Positions 11,024 through 21,242 of a DNA stretch of 64,000 bases are shown here, piece after piece; the first letter of the stretch is position 1; each line of letters starts with the position of its first letter. Location: assembly GCF_905171765.1 (NCBI RefSeq), contig NC_053390.1, positions 164,960,166-165,024,165 of the forward strand, written 5' to 3'. Position numbers and translations under genes: made by a program. The notes below the pieces were generated by a model that did not search any database, was not told the DNA's origin, and saw nothing but the letters and a program-made list of their open reading frames with translations. Source of the DNA: Bufo bufo. Taxonomy: Eukaryota > Chordata > Amphibia > Anura > Bufonidae.

Positions 11024-11210
11024 TAAAGCTCTCCCCCTAGGCAAATCCCTGGGACCTGACGGGTTCATGGATCTGTACTACAAAATGTTTCAAGCAGAAC
11101 TCTCCACCACCTCCTAGCCTAGGCTCCCCAATCTCGCCGTCCATTCTGTCATCCCATATTGTAGTCACTCATAAGACGGGTAAAGACCCGCAAAACTGTG
11201 CTAACTATAG

Positions 11211-12510
11211 TATATTGATCTAACCCGATTAACCATAATAGCAGATGATAAACAGAGGGGAGGTGGGGGGGGGGGGGAAGAGGGTAACTCGCAGCAACAT
11301 GCTAACAGCTGAGAGACTGAAGGACAATAGTCACCAATGGAGGCAGTGGCAGGCACGGCCTTTCGATAATGAGGGGAACCAGCAGGGAGGACGTAGAAAA
11401 GGGGGGATGGCAACACAATCCTTCTCTGGTTAGGCAACATAGGTAGCGAAAAGAGGACTCCTAACAATGCACTAGGGAGAAATCATGTCCATCAGTCATT
11501 GGAGTCCATCCTCGGAGATCCGCGTTTTCCGGATCTCTGCTTCCGAACGGTGGACCACGGAGTGGGAAACTGAGGAGGGTCGCCATTATGCGGGACAGGA
11601 AGCCATGAGGGAATATCAATCAGAGGAATCCGCAGAACGCCCCACAGCTCCTGCAGATCTTCCGGGGTGCGAACGGTAAGCAGTCTGTTCCCAGATGTAA
11701 TCAGAATACTAAAAGGGTATAGCCACCGATAAGGGACCTTTGCGCCACATCTTGAAACAATTGGACCGCGGTGTCAGCTATTTTCACCTCCGATAGGCTC
11801 CTGGCTTTATCTAGAATGGCTTCTGTGTTTCGAAAGCTCAAGAGGCCACAAATGATGTCCCTTGGGCTTTCTGCCGGGGGCGGCTTGGGTCGCAAGGCTC
11901 TGTGCACCCGTTCCACCACTATAGACTTGGCTCTGTCCGCGCCCCATAGGTAAGCAAAAAGTTCCTGCATAATGGCAAAAAGATGGTCTTCAATTAATAG
12001 TAGAGCGGTATTAAGTGCAACCCGGTGTGAATCCAGACTACTAGCCGTAGAAACCGCGTAGGAGTGCAGGGCATCTTGGGATTGTTCAAGGGCCTCTACC
12101 CTGTTGCCTATTTGGCGAATGTCAATTTTTATGGAGGACAGATCTGCCGCGATTGGGGCCAGCGCCCTATGAAGAGCAGAATCAAAATAGTCCTTTGACA
12201 GAGGACTGGTATCACTCACCCCCTGGTTGAGTTGGGTATCACTGTGGGTGCTAAGGGGATCGTCTTCCGAGTCTCCATCCGGCTTGCGGAGAGGCGCTTT
12301 CCCGCTCTGCGCCATCTTGTCCTCGTGTGTCCATCTTTTTGCTAGGTGCGCAAGCCGAAAAGTCACTGGCTGCGTCGCCCGACCCAGGCTTCGGTTGAAT
12401 CTTGACCATCTCACGGGGAATAGAGTGCTTTAGGCGCTGAAAGGCAGCTTGGTGGCGGGAGCGCTTCTCTCAAGCAGCTGCCATCGAGCACGGTCAGGCT
12501 CCGCCCCCCG
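11211..12510 (-). mobile_element. Antisense L1 fragment carrying only ORF1, nested in L1 RT
   Basis: A 1,300-bp insertion is flanked by an exact 16-bp duplication ACTGTGCTAACTATAG (11195-11210 and 12511-12526). Removing it restores the host L1 reading NCANYRPISLLNAD of the RT domain. The piece starts on the minus strand near 12510 with a GGGGGCGGAGCC-type L1 leader, carries a complete ORF1 frame and then about 490 bp of non-coding sequence, with no endonuclease or RT and no obvious poly-A. It may be a non-autonomous ORF1-only element, comparable to mammalian HAL1, or an internally rearranged copy. Confidence 0.8.
11701..12414 (-). CDS. L1 ORF1-like protein, uninterrupted (in mobile element)
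   Basis: A 237-codon frame on the minus strand. The N-terminal about 60 residues are basic/polar. Residues about 65-150 form a coiled-coil-like stretch (IKIDIRQIGNRVEALEQSQD), followed by an RRM/C-terminal-like region with VHRALRPKPPPAESPRDIIC and DVAQRSLIGGYTLLVF at the end. The core motif VHRALRPK matches RAHRALRPK of the host L1's ORF1, so the two are related. It lacks the ORF1 RRM start motif seen at about 8010-8035 of the host copy, so an internal deletion is possible. It would bind LINE RNA if expressed; nothing shows that it is. Confidence 0.7.
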   Translation of the reverse strand: MRWSRFNRSLGRATQPVTFRLAHLAKRWTHEDKMAQSGKAPLRKPDGDSEDDPLSTHSDTQLNQGVSDTSPLSKDYFDSALHRALAPIAADLSSIKIDIRQIGNRVEALEQSQDALHSYAVSTASSLDSHRVALNTALLLIEDHLFAIMQELFAYLWGADRAKSIVVERVHRALRPKPPPAESPRDIICGLLSFRNTEAILDKARSLSEVKIADTAVQLFQDVAQRSLIGGYTLLVF

Positions 12511-13241
12511 ACTGTGCTAACTATAGACCGATCTCCCTTCTTAACGCAGACCTTGAAATTTTCACCCGTATTCTCGCTGCTCGTCTGAATGTGTGGCTCC
12601 CCAGACTGGTCCATAAGGACCAGGTGGGGTTTATCCCCTACCGACAGGGCGGAGATAACACTCGCCGGGTTGTTAATCTGATAGATGTGGCGACACGTAC
12701 CTCGACCCCCACAGTTATTTTGAGTCTTGATCCAGAGAAGGCCTTTGACTGGCTCGACTGGTCTTTCCTATTCGAAACCCTCCGAACTTTCGGTTTCGCA
12801 GGACCCTTTCTACAAGCCATTCTCAGCCTCTACTCTGCCCCTTCGGCGCTTGTCAAGTTGCCTTTCAGCTCCTTCACTCCATTTAATATCTCTAATAGTA
12901 CATGTCAGGGCTGCCCACTCTCACCGCTAATTTTTGCATTGTGTATAGAACCCCTTGCGGCACACATACAACTGAACCCCGACATTTAGGGACTTAAAGT
13001 ACGGGATAAGGAATTTAAGATCTCCCTTTACGCGGACGATGTCCTCCTCACCCTGACCAATCCCCACATTACACTACCAAACTTACAAAAGGCCCAATCT
13101 CAAAACGGCGCCCTTTCAGGATACAAGGTCAGTGCTTCTAGGACAGAGGCCCTACCGGTCCTTATACCCACCTGTGATCTTACATTGCTCCATAGCAACT
13201 TCCCTTATCGATGGTCGGATACCACACTGAGGTACCTGGGG
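12511..13241 (+). pseudogene. L1 ORF2 reverse transcriptase, 5' part
   Basis: Contains RT landmarks in order: ANYRPISLLNAD (RT motif 1-2 region), DQVGFIPYRQGGDNTRR (motif 2a), SLDPEKAFDWLDWSFLFETL (motif A, first catalytic Asp in 'LDPEKAFD'), STCQGCPLSPLIFALCIEPL (motif B) and, after a TAG near 12988, ISLYADDVLLTL (motif C with the YADD catalytic pair, about 13019-13054). The TAG and lost endonuclease make it non-functional. The frame then breaks at the hAT element at 13250 in 'LRYLGVYI'. Confidence 0.88.
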
Positions 13242-13249
13242 GTTTATAT

Positions 13250-14339
13250 TAGGGATCGACCGATTATCGGTTTTACCGATATTATCGGCCGATATTCAGG
13301 ATTTTGAACGTTATCGGTATCGACATCTATTTTGCTGATTATTCCGATAACGAATCTGGAACAAGGATCGCTCTCCGTGTTCCCTCAGCAGCACAGGGGA
13401 GAAGGAAGCAGTGTCCCCCTCCCCCTGTGCCGCTGCTGCCACTGCCACCAATGAGAGGAGGGAGGACAAGAGGAGAGAAGGGGCTGGGGCCACTGCGCCA
13501 CCAATGAAGATAACTCTCTCATTAATTCATATACAGGAGGTGGGAGCTGGCTGCAGAATCACATAGCCGGCTCCCGACCTCTATGACAAGTAGCTGCGGT
13601 CCGCGGTAGTTAACCCCTTAGGTGCCGCACCTGAGGGGTTAACTGCCCCGGATAGCAGCTACCGCTCATCATAGAGGTCGGGAGCCGGCTACATGATTCT
13701 GCAGCCAGCTCCCGCCTCCTGTATATGAATTAATGAGAGAGTTATCTTCATTGGTGGCGCAGTGCGCCCCCCACCCCAGTATTAAAAACATTGGTGGCGC
13801 AGTGCGCCCCCCCACCCAAGCCCCCCCCAGATTTAATCATTGGTGGCAGTGGCCACAGGGTCCCCTCTCCCCTCCTTCTCAGTGGCAGTTCCAATCGGAG
13901 CACCAGCAGTGTAAGCCTGGGGCTCCGATCGGTTACCATGGCAGCCAGGACGCTATTGAAGCCCTGGCTGCCATGGTAACATCCCTGATGCTGTGTGCAC
14001 AGAGCAGCAGGGACAGTGTGAGGTCCTATTCACCCTGATAGATCTCTATCAGGGTGAATAGGACAAGGGTTCTAGTCCCTAAGGGGGCTAATAGTTAGTA
14101 AAAAAATAAATAAAAAAAACCACACACCAAAATATTAATTATAAATGAAAAAGAAAGATATTTACAAAAAAAAATGCACGTTAACAAACATATATTCATT
14201 TTCAGCAGATTTGTGTAGGAAGTTTTATTTAAAAAAAAAAGAAAATTCATAGAATATCGGTATAAATTATCATCTATCGGCCTGAAAGTTCACAGATTAT
14301 CTGTATCGGCCCTAAAAAATCAATATCGGTCGATCCCTA
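13250..14339. mobile_element. Non-autonomous hAT element (TAGGGATCGACCG ends)
   Basis: Exact 8-bp duplication GTTTATAT (13242-13249 and 14340-14347) surrounds inverted ends TAGGGATCGACCGAT / ATCGGTCGATCCCTA (one mismatch), typical of hAT elements. The interior has a long inverted repeat (about 13500-13585 against 13665-13755; CTCATTAATTCATATACAGG arms), a palindrome CCTGATAGATCTCTATCAGG (about 14034-14053) and GC-rich stretches also present in the element at 18300-19832. No transposase. Several open frames here are by-products of repeats. Confidence 0.9.
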
Positions 14340-14347
14340 GTTTATAT

Positions 14348-16044
14348 TACCCCTACGTATGGCTCACTGTACTTCAGTAACTTCCCTCCCCTCTTTCGTG
14401 AGCTTAAGCTCCTTGAAAAATGGAAACCTCTATACATATCGCTGCTTGGCTGCATAGCAGCGGTGAAGATGTCCCTCCTCCCAAAGTTGCTTTATTACTT
14501 TGAGACCCTCCCAGTACAAATCCCCATGTCAGAACTACGCCTCCTCCAACAGGCCACTCTAGACTTCATATGGCAAGGTAAACGTCACCTCATCCCCTGC
14601 AAGGTCATGTTCGTGGCCACGGATAGAGGTGGCCTATTGGTCTCTAATATCATACACTATTACTGGGCTTCCCATTTGCGTGTCGTTCCTTTTTGGGCGT
14701 CCCAACAGGCATACACTAAATGGGTAGAAATCAAAAAGCTCTGGCTTGCCCCGGTTCATCTGAACACCCTGCTATGGCAATGGACCCCCATGGCCCCCAC
14801 ACTCCCCACCTAGAGTCTATGGCCTTTACCAAACATATATGGGACACCTGCCACAGCCGATTTACCTTAGCCTCTCAGCACTCCTCTATGATCTCTTTTC
14901 TTTACAACCCAGCTATTCCCTCCAGCTTAACAGCTCTTATGGTCCGGGTCTGGTCGTCGTTGGGTCTCTTCCACCTGGCAGACATTGTGGACGCTTCTAC
15001 TCTGACACTGAGATCCTTTGCGCAGCTTCAGGACCAATCAAAGGTACCGGCGACAGAGGAACTCCACTACCTCCAGGTTCGTCACTATGTGAGCCCTACT
15101 TTTGGTTCGCTTAAGGTGTCACTCCCTTCCGCATTTGAGCGTCTGTGCCGACTAGGCACCGGGACGAGAGGCCTGATCTCTCTCATCTACCACTTTTTGG
15201 CCACATCCACAGAGGGCGAGATCCCACATCATGCATATATGGATAAATGGGCTTCCGCCCTCGGATCGCCTCTTTCTCGCAGTGCCTGGCAGACTGTATG
15301 AAATAGGGCAGTCCAGTCATCTATTTGCACCACGTATAAGGAGACTCAGTATAGGCTGCTAATGCACTGGTATCATATACCCCTGCACTCCTACATTCCA
15401 TAAACCCCATTGTTCCGTCTGTCTGCTGGCGGTGCTTGAAAAACATGGGTTCTGTGTACCATATTTTTTGGACGTGCCCCAATATCACCCCAATTTGGGG
15501 GGAGGTGAGGGATGTGGGTCATTCCCTTTTTGGATCCCCTGTACCGCTAGACCCAAAGGTCTATTTACTTAACCTACCACTTCCAGGGTTGAACAAGTAC
15601 TCCTCCAGGCTGTTCCTCTCACTCTGCACTGCAGCCAAATCCTTGATCGCCAAATCCTGGAAACAGATTACCCCTCCCACCAAGTCCATGCTTCTAGCCA
15701 GGGTCCGTGACTTCAGGTCCATGGAATGTCCAAGCGATATGGCTACCTTGGGATACATACCTGGCATCCCCCTAATGGTTTCTCCCCCTCCCCTACCATC
15801 CCTGCTATTACTCTCCCTTACCTGTCCCTTTCCCTTTGTGTTCTGTCAGTTGTCTTTATCCCTTGTCCTGAGTTTTATGTTACATCTTTTGGTATAACTA
15901 TGGGACCTGTACTGCTGTACGCAATGTTTTTTGTGCTTATTCCCATTTGATAGTCTGCTAAATGACTCTGTTTGAGCTATGTTGTACCATTTTATGTTTC
16001 TCCTTTTTTCTTCTGTACTATTGAAAAAAACTGCTAATAAAAAA
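14348..16044 (+). pseudogene. L1 ORF2 C-terminal region and 3' end
   Basis: Continues the host L1 after the hAT element. Frame fragments read KMSLLPKLLYYFETLPVQIP and LRLLQQATLDFIWQGKRHLI, the conserved L1 ORF2 thumb/C-terminal block ('...P...Y......P.......F..FIW.....'). Near 15420-15480, CWRCLKNMGSVYHIFWTCP keeps the C-x2-C-H-C zinc-knuckle-like signature of L1 ORF2. A 3' non-coding tail follows and ends in A-rich sequence. Stops and shifts interrupt the frame. Confidence 0.8.
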
Positions 16045-16061
16045 AAAAAAATGCCCTGGTA

Positions 16062-17186
16062 ATGCCCCCTATAGGGCCTCAGTGTTAAAAGTCCCCAGTG
16101 CCACCAGTAATGGCCATTATACTGTCCCCTGTATTAAAGATTCCTCTAGAGTGCCCCAATTATGCTGCCTGTTATATCCCCCACAGTGCACCCCAGTATA
16201 AATGTCCCCCATAGCGCCCTTTTAACAGTAAAGCCCCCCACAGCGTCCCTCCTGTAGAGAGGTCCCCCACAGCGTCCCTCCTGTAGAGACGTCCCCCACA
16301 GTGCTCCCATTGAGTAATGCCCCAATGCCCCCTGCAGTGTTATCCTTCCTGTTAGTACAGGCCCCCAAGATGGCAGTGAAAAAAACAGCAACTAATACTC
16401 ACCTGTATCCCACGTTCGCCGGTGTTCATGATGCAGGCCACAACCTTTTCTGGTCTACGGCCACATCGCTTCACTGTGTCACGGCACAGGCAGGCGTGAT
16501 TGTGTCATCACTCATGTGCCGGACGTGATTATGTTGTCACGCACGCCTGCGTGGGTATTTACTACTTCATAGGCTTCAGGCCTTCTAAGCCTGAAGCCTA
16601 TGAGGGTGATCGGCGGCGGGGCAGAGTACAATCATCTCCTGTGCCCCGCTGCAGTGGCGGGTCTAGTCGCAAATGGCGACAAGACTAAAAAGTCTTGTCG
16701 CCATTTGTAAATTCTAAGTTGCATTGGGTGTTCCCTGACACATACCTTTTAATAATGTGGCCATTGGACCCACTGATAAAACATCCAAAGTCGATTTGCA
16801 TAAAACTTTGTTTCAATACTGTATGGAGCGAGCGCTCGGTACAGTATTAGAATGTATTGGCTCCGATGAGCCGAAGTTATTACCACCACTACAAGTGGTA
16901 CCTTGGAACTGAACCCAAGTTTGGGAAATATTTATATTTTTTTACAGTAGAAATCAATTTATGAAGTTTAGGGATGAGCGAATTTCATACTTTGAAATTT
17001 GTTTTTGGTTCGGGTTGTGGTATAATGTGAATTGGGTTGAGGATTCCGTTACCACGGACCATAACGCAATTCCATGACGGAATGCATAACGGAATGCCTT
17101 TAGAGGACCATAACGCAATTTACCTTTAACTACCAAAGTGTGAACGAATGTCATAAGGGGAAATTCGCTCATTTCTAATAGTAATA
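16062..17186. other. Older repeat continued, then unassigned sequence
   Basis: 16062-16400 continues the ATGCCCC-type repeat in which the L1 landed, including a short tandem duplication (CCCCACAGCGTCCCTCCTGT, about 16238-16290). Short palindromes lie at 16566-16606 (CTTCAGGC...GCCTGAAG) and 16668-16706 (CAAATGGCGACAAGACT and complement). The rest to 17186 is unrecognised. Confidence 0.45.
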
Positions 17187-17590
17187 TAAAGGGCGGTGTA
17201 CAGCGCTGTAATAATGTAAAGGGTGGTGTACAGTGCTGTAATATAATGTAAAGGGCGGTGTACAGTGCTGTAATATAATGTAAAGGGCGGTGTACAGCGC
17301 TGTAATGTGATAATGTAAAGGGTGGTGTACAGTGCTGTAATATAATGTAAAGGGCGGTGTACAGCGCTGTGATAATGTAAAGGGCGGTGTACAGCGCTGT
17401 AATAATAATGTAAAGGGCGGTGTACAGCGCTGTAATAATGTAAAGGGTGGTGTACAGCGCTGTAATAATGTAAAGGGTGGTGTACAGTGCTGTAATATAA
17501 TGTAAAGGGTGGTGTACAGTGCTGTAATATAATGTAAAGGGCGGTGTACAGCGCTGTGATAATGTAAAGGGCGGTGTACAGCGCTGTAAT
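17187..17590. repeat. Minisatellite, 30-36 bp unit, left block
   Basis: About 13 copies of a unit containing AATGTAAAGGGCGGTGTACA followed by GCGCTGTAAT. Unit lengths vary with short TAATA/TGTGATA insertions and C/T changes. The same array resumes after the Tc1 element at 20707-20757 with one full copy and part of a second. Open frames on the minus strand in all three phases are by-products of stop-poor repetition. Confidence 0.95.
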
Positions 17591-17849
17591 ACACTGCACA
17601 AAAAAAATAAAAGGAACACAAAAATAACATCCTAGATCTGAATTAATTAAATATTCTTCTGAAATACTTTGTTCTTTACATAGTTGAATGTGCTGACAAC
17701 AAAATCACACAAAAATACAAAAAGGGAAATCAAATTTTTCAACCCATGGAGGTCTGGATTTGGAGTCACCCTCAAAATTAAAGTGGAGAAACACACTACA
17801 GGCTGATCCAACTTTGATGTAATGTCCTTAAAACAAGTCAAAATGAGGC

Positions 17850-18291
17850 TCAGTAGTGTGTGTGGCCTCCACGTGCCTGTATGACCTCCCTACAACGCCT
17901 GTGCATGCTCCTGATAAGGTGGCGGATGGTCTCCTGAGGGATCTCCTCCCAGACCTGGACTAAAGCATCTGCCAACTCCTGGACAGTCTGTGGTGCAACG
18001 TGACGTTGGTGGATAGAGCGAGACCTGATGTCCCAGATGTGCTCAATTGGATTCAGGTCTGGGGAACGGGCGGGCCAGTCCATAGCATCAATGCCTTCGT
18101 CTTGCAGGAACTGCTGACACACTCCAGCCACATGAGGTCTAGCATTGTCTTGCATTAGGAGGAACCCAGGGCCAACCGCACCAGCATATGGTCTCACAAG
18201 GGGTCTGAGGAGCTCATCTCGGTACCTAATGGCAGTCAGGCTACCTCTGGCGAGCACATGGAGGGCTGTGCGGCCCTCCAAAGAAATGCCA
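17850..18291 (-). pseudogene. Tc1 transposase, C-terminal part (after hAT insertion)
   Basis: On the minus strand it resumes the transposase frame interrupted by the hAT element: GISLEGRTALHVLARGSLTA, then LLMQDNARPHVA (second catalytic Asp) and RSPDLNPIEHIWD (catalytic Glu). 34 residues separate Asp and Glu, the classic Tc1 DD34E spacing. It ends REVIQARGGHTHY. The N-terminal part lies at 19841-20452 on the other side of the insertion, so the gene is disrupted though each half stays open. Confidence 0.9.
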
Positions 18292-18299
18292 CCCCACAC

Positions 18300-19832
18300 T
18301 AGAGTTGTTGCGATACCAAATTTTTGATTCGGTTTCGATACCATGAAAAAGTATTGCGATACTCGATACCATTCGATACCACGCGAAAAAAATAAACAAA
18401 AAAAGCCACGTGCATTCCTCATTTTTAAAAATGGCGAATCGCGCAGTTTTTATTTTATTTTTTCTGTTCCGGCATTCACCACCTAGATTTTTTTTTTATA
18501 TTTTAATAGTTTGGACTTTTCTGACGTGGCGATGTAATATGTTTATTTATATATTTTATATGTGAAATTGGGAAAAGGGGGGTGATTTATACTTCATATT
18601 TTAGTGTTTTTTTTTTTTTTCACTTTTTATTTAATAACTATTTCCCCCCTTAGGGGCTAGAACCTGGGATCTTTCATCCCTTTTCCTATTCATCCTGATA
18701 GATCTCTATCAGGGTGAATAGGACTCCACACTGTCCCTGCTGCTCTGTGCTTTGTGCACACAGCATCAGGGATGTTACCATGGCAACCAGGGCTTCTGTA
18801 GCGTCCTGGCTGCCATGGTAACCGATCGGAGCCCCAGGCTTACACAGCTGGGGCTCCGATCAGAAGCTGCCACTGCACCACCAATGAGGGGGAGTGGAGA
18901 GGTCCCTGTGGCCACTGCCACCAATGATTTTAATACTGGAGGGTTGAGAGGGGCCGGCGCACTGTGCCACCAATGATTTTAATGGGATGGGGGGATTGAG
19001 GGGGGGGGCACACTGCACCACCAATGATTTTACCCCTTTATACAGGAGGCGGGTACTAGCAGATCAGCGGCAGTTAACTGCCGCTGATCGCAGCTCCCTG
19101 TCAGGGGCAGGGTGCCGGCAATGCGATTCTGCTGCCGGCACCCGCCTCCTGTATGTGTTAAAGACTGACTACTGTATATGAGTCCAGACTTTCACTATTA
19201 GGCCACACAGAGCGGCGCCCAGCGATGTCTCAGCACTCACCATTTAGTCCTGGGCGCCGCTCCGTTCGCCCGCAGTGCCCCCTTACTGTCTCCTCTCCTG
19301 CTCCACATGCTGCTGATTACTATCGGAGCGATGGGAGGAGACATCAGCTTCACTAGTGGGCGTTCCTTCTCCCTGGCTGTAGCGCTGTCCAATCGCAGCG
19401 CAGGGAAAAGGAACGCCCACTAGTGAAGCTGATGTCTCCTCCCATCGCTCCGATAGTAATCCTATCATTGGTGGCGCAGTGCGCCCGCCCCTCCTCCGCC
19501 CCTCTCTTCTCATTGCCGCCCCTCCTCCACCCCCTCTCTTCTCATTGCCGCCCCTCCTCCGCCCCTCTCTTCTCATTGCCGCCCCTCCTCCGCCCCTCTC
19601 TTCTCATTGGTGGCAGCGGCAGCAGCACAGGGGGAGGGAGGACAGCTTCCTTCTCCCCGTGCTGCTGAGAGAGAACATGAGCGCGCCGATAGCAGCGCGC
19701 TCATGTTCAGAGATACTAGACTGCGCAGAAGCGCAGCCCAGTATCGAAAAAAACGGAAATCCCGGTATCGTATCGATACCGGGACAAAAGTATCGATTGG
19801 GTATCGAAATTTCGATACCCGCAACAACCCTA
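18300..19832. mobile_element. Non-autonomous hAT element (TAGGGTTGTTGCGATACC ends)
   Basis: Exact 8-bp duplication CCCCACAC (18292-18299 and 19833-19840) surrounds inverted ends TAGAGTTGTTGCGATACC / GGGTATCG...CGCAACAACCCTA. The interior is rich in short blocks shared with the element at 13250-14339 but in the opposite orientation: CCTGATAGATCTCTATCAGG (about 18695), the GCTGCCATGGTAACCGATCG block and repeats ending CACCAATGA. A four-fold repeat of CCCCTCCTCCGCCCCTCTCT occurs at 19487-19608. No transposase. Confidence 0.9.
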
Positions 19833-19840
19833 CCCCACAC

Positions 19841-20452
19841 CATTACTAACCCAATGCCAAGCCGGTCATGCTGGAGGATGTTGCAGGCAGCAGAACGTTC
19901 TCCACGGCGTCTCCAGACTCTGTCATGTCTGTCACATGTGCTCAGTGTGAACCTGCTTTCATCTGTGAAGAGCACAGGGCGCCAGTGGCGAATTTGCCAA
20001 TCTTGGTGTTCTCTGGCAAATGCCAAACGTCCTGCACGGTGTTGGGCTGTAAGCACAACCCCCACCTGTGGACGTCGGGCCCTTATATCACTCTCATGGA
20101 GTCTGTTTCTGACCGTTTGAGCAGACACATGCACATTTGTGGCCTGCTGGAGGTCATTTTGCAGGGCTCTGGCAGTGCTCCTCCTTGCACAAAGGCGGAG
20201 GTAGCGGTCCTGCTGCTCGGTTGTTGCCCTCCTACGGCCTCCTCCACGTCTCCTGATGTACTGGCCTGTCTCCTGGTAGCGCCTCCATGCTCTGGACACT
20301 ACGCTGACAGACACAGCAAACCTTCTTGCCACAGCTCGCATTGATGTGCCATCCTGGATAAGCTGCACTACCTGAGCCACTTGTGTGGGTTGTAGACTCC
20401 GTCTCATGCTACCACTAGAGTGAAAGCACCGCCAGCATTCAAAAGTGACCAA
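19841..20452 (-). pseudogene. Tc1 transposase, N-terminal part
   Basis: The minus-strand frame starts at 20452 and encodes the two DNA-binding HTH domains ([20 protein letters not shown]; the GRRR basic hook after [26 protein letters not shown]) and the first catalytic Asp in [11 protein letters not shown], then stops matching at 'VMVWG', the site of the hAT insertion. The two halves join in sense at the duplicated CCCCACAC. Full length would be near 340 residues. Confidence 0.9.
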
Positions 20453-20706
20453 AACATCAGCCAGGAAGCATAGGAACTGAGAAGTGGTCTGTGGTGACCA
20501 CCTGCAGAACCACTCCTTTATTGGGGGTGTCTTGCTAATTGCCTATAATTTCCACCTGTTGTCTATCCCATTTGCACAACAGCATGTGAAATTGATTGTC
20601 ACTCAGTGTTGCTTCCTAAGTGGACAGTTTGATTTCACAGAAGTGTGATTGACTTGGAGTTACAGTGTGTTGTTTAAGTGTTCCCTTTATTTTTTTGAGC
20701 AGTGTA

Positions 20707-20757
20707 TAATAATGTAAAGGGTGGTGTACAGCGCTGTAATGTGATAATGTAAAGGGC
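20707..20757. repeat. Minisatellite, right block
   Basis: One full unit and part of another (AATGTAAAGGGTGGTGTACA...), continuing the array at 17187-17590 on the far side of the Tc1 insertion. Confidence 0.9.
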
Positions 20758-21060
20758 CCCCAGGGCTCTCCTATTTTTTTCGAATCCAAAAAGAGGGCCT
20801 ATCTGCGGTAAAGGGGTTTTCTGAAACCACAAAAAAAAAAAAAACACATTAAAATCAGATGGGCTGCACCCCTGCGGAGCCACAGATAAAATGGTCCACA
20901 GCTGTAGTCTTGTATACCAGGCACAGCGCGATGCGTACAGTAGTGGCTGTGCCTGGTATTACAGCTCAGAGCTGTGTTGCAGTAGAACCCAATACCAAGC
21001 ATGATGGTTTCTCGGTCTCTTGCTGGATTTCACTGACCGCTAGGCGCCCCGGTTTGCGGC
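20758..21060. other. Sequence between minisatellite and APC promoter
   Basis: Unassigned. TGTATACCAGGCACAGC (about 20912) and GCTGTGCCTGGTATTACAGC (about 20946) form a short inverted repeat that may be a decayed transposon or a stem-loop. No gene seen. Confidence 0.35.
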
Positions 21061-21242
21061 GGTGAGCAGATGACCGTGATCAGTAAATACGGGTGTCAGC
21101 GCATCTCCTCCCTCCTGCAGCAGTGCGCGTCCCCGCGCTGGCCCCGCCCCCTCCTCTCACCTCTGCTGCTGGGTGTGTGTGAGCGGTCACGTGATAGCGG
21201 TCTGTCGGGGGCGCGCCCGCTGTGCAGTGGACAGGCAGCAGG
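21061..21242 (+). promoter_or_regulatory. CpG-rich APC promoter with GC box and CACGTG E-box
   Basis: This is the only CpG-dense, transposon-free stretch in the vicinity and it directly precedes the first APC exon. It holds a GC box (GCCCCGCCCC, 21141-21150, Sp1-type) and a canonical E-box CACGTG (21188-21193), about 50 bp upstream of the first ATG. Human APC promoter 1A is reported to be activated by USF1/USF2 through an E-box, so this site could be the equivalent; that is inference. No TATA box is seen, in keeping with a dispersed-start housekeeping promoter. The exact start site cannot be set from sequence. Confidence 0.7.

Larger units (their letters stand above)
6887..16044 (+). mobile_element. 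L1-type LINE, near full length, dead, with three nested insertions
   Basis: The element starts GGGGCGTGGCCTAGCAGC and ends in an A-run near 16044. It is flanked by a 17-bp duplication of AAAAAAATGGCCTGGTA (6870-6886; one mismatch in the right copy near 16045-16061). In order it has a 5' leader, ORF1 (coiled-coil/RRM type), an apurinic endonuclease, reverse transcriptase and a CCHC C-terminus. Three later insertions split it: a PIF-like MITE (10541-11023), an antisense L1 piece (11211-12510) and a hAT element (13250-14339). Without these it is about 6.3 kb. Many stops and shifts make it a pseudoelement. L1 superfamily is clear; whether it belongs to Tx1 or another L1 branch is not settled. Confidence 0.88.
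17592..20704 (-). mobile_element. Tc1-like transposon (DD34E), split by a hAT element
   Basis: The element is bounded by TA (17590-17591 and 20705-20706). Its ends are CACTGCACAAAAAAAATAAA on the left and the complement of CACTGCTCAAAAAAATAAAG on the right. I remember this end as shared by a Tc1 family widespread in fish and lampreys, for which horizontal transfer has been proposed. Without the hAT insertion it is about 1.57 kb. It landed in the minisatellite, whose units continue on both sides. Confidence 0.9.

Noticed and set aside
17187..17590. CRISPR array
   Set aside because: Contiguous tandem units without unique spacers, in a vertebrate genome.
17126..17630. Three overlapping minus-strand ORFs of 150-220 codons
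   Set aside because: They are the minisatellite read in all frames; the unit lacks stops, and unit-length variation merely switches phase.
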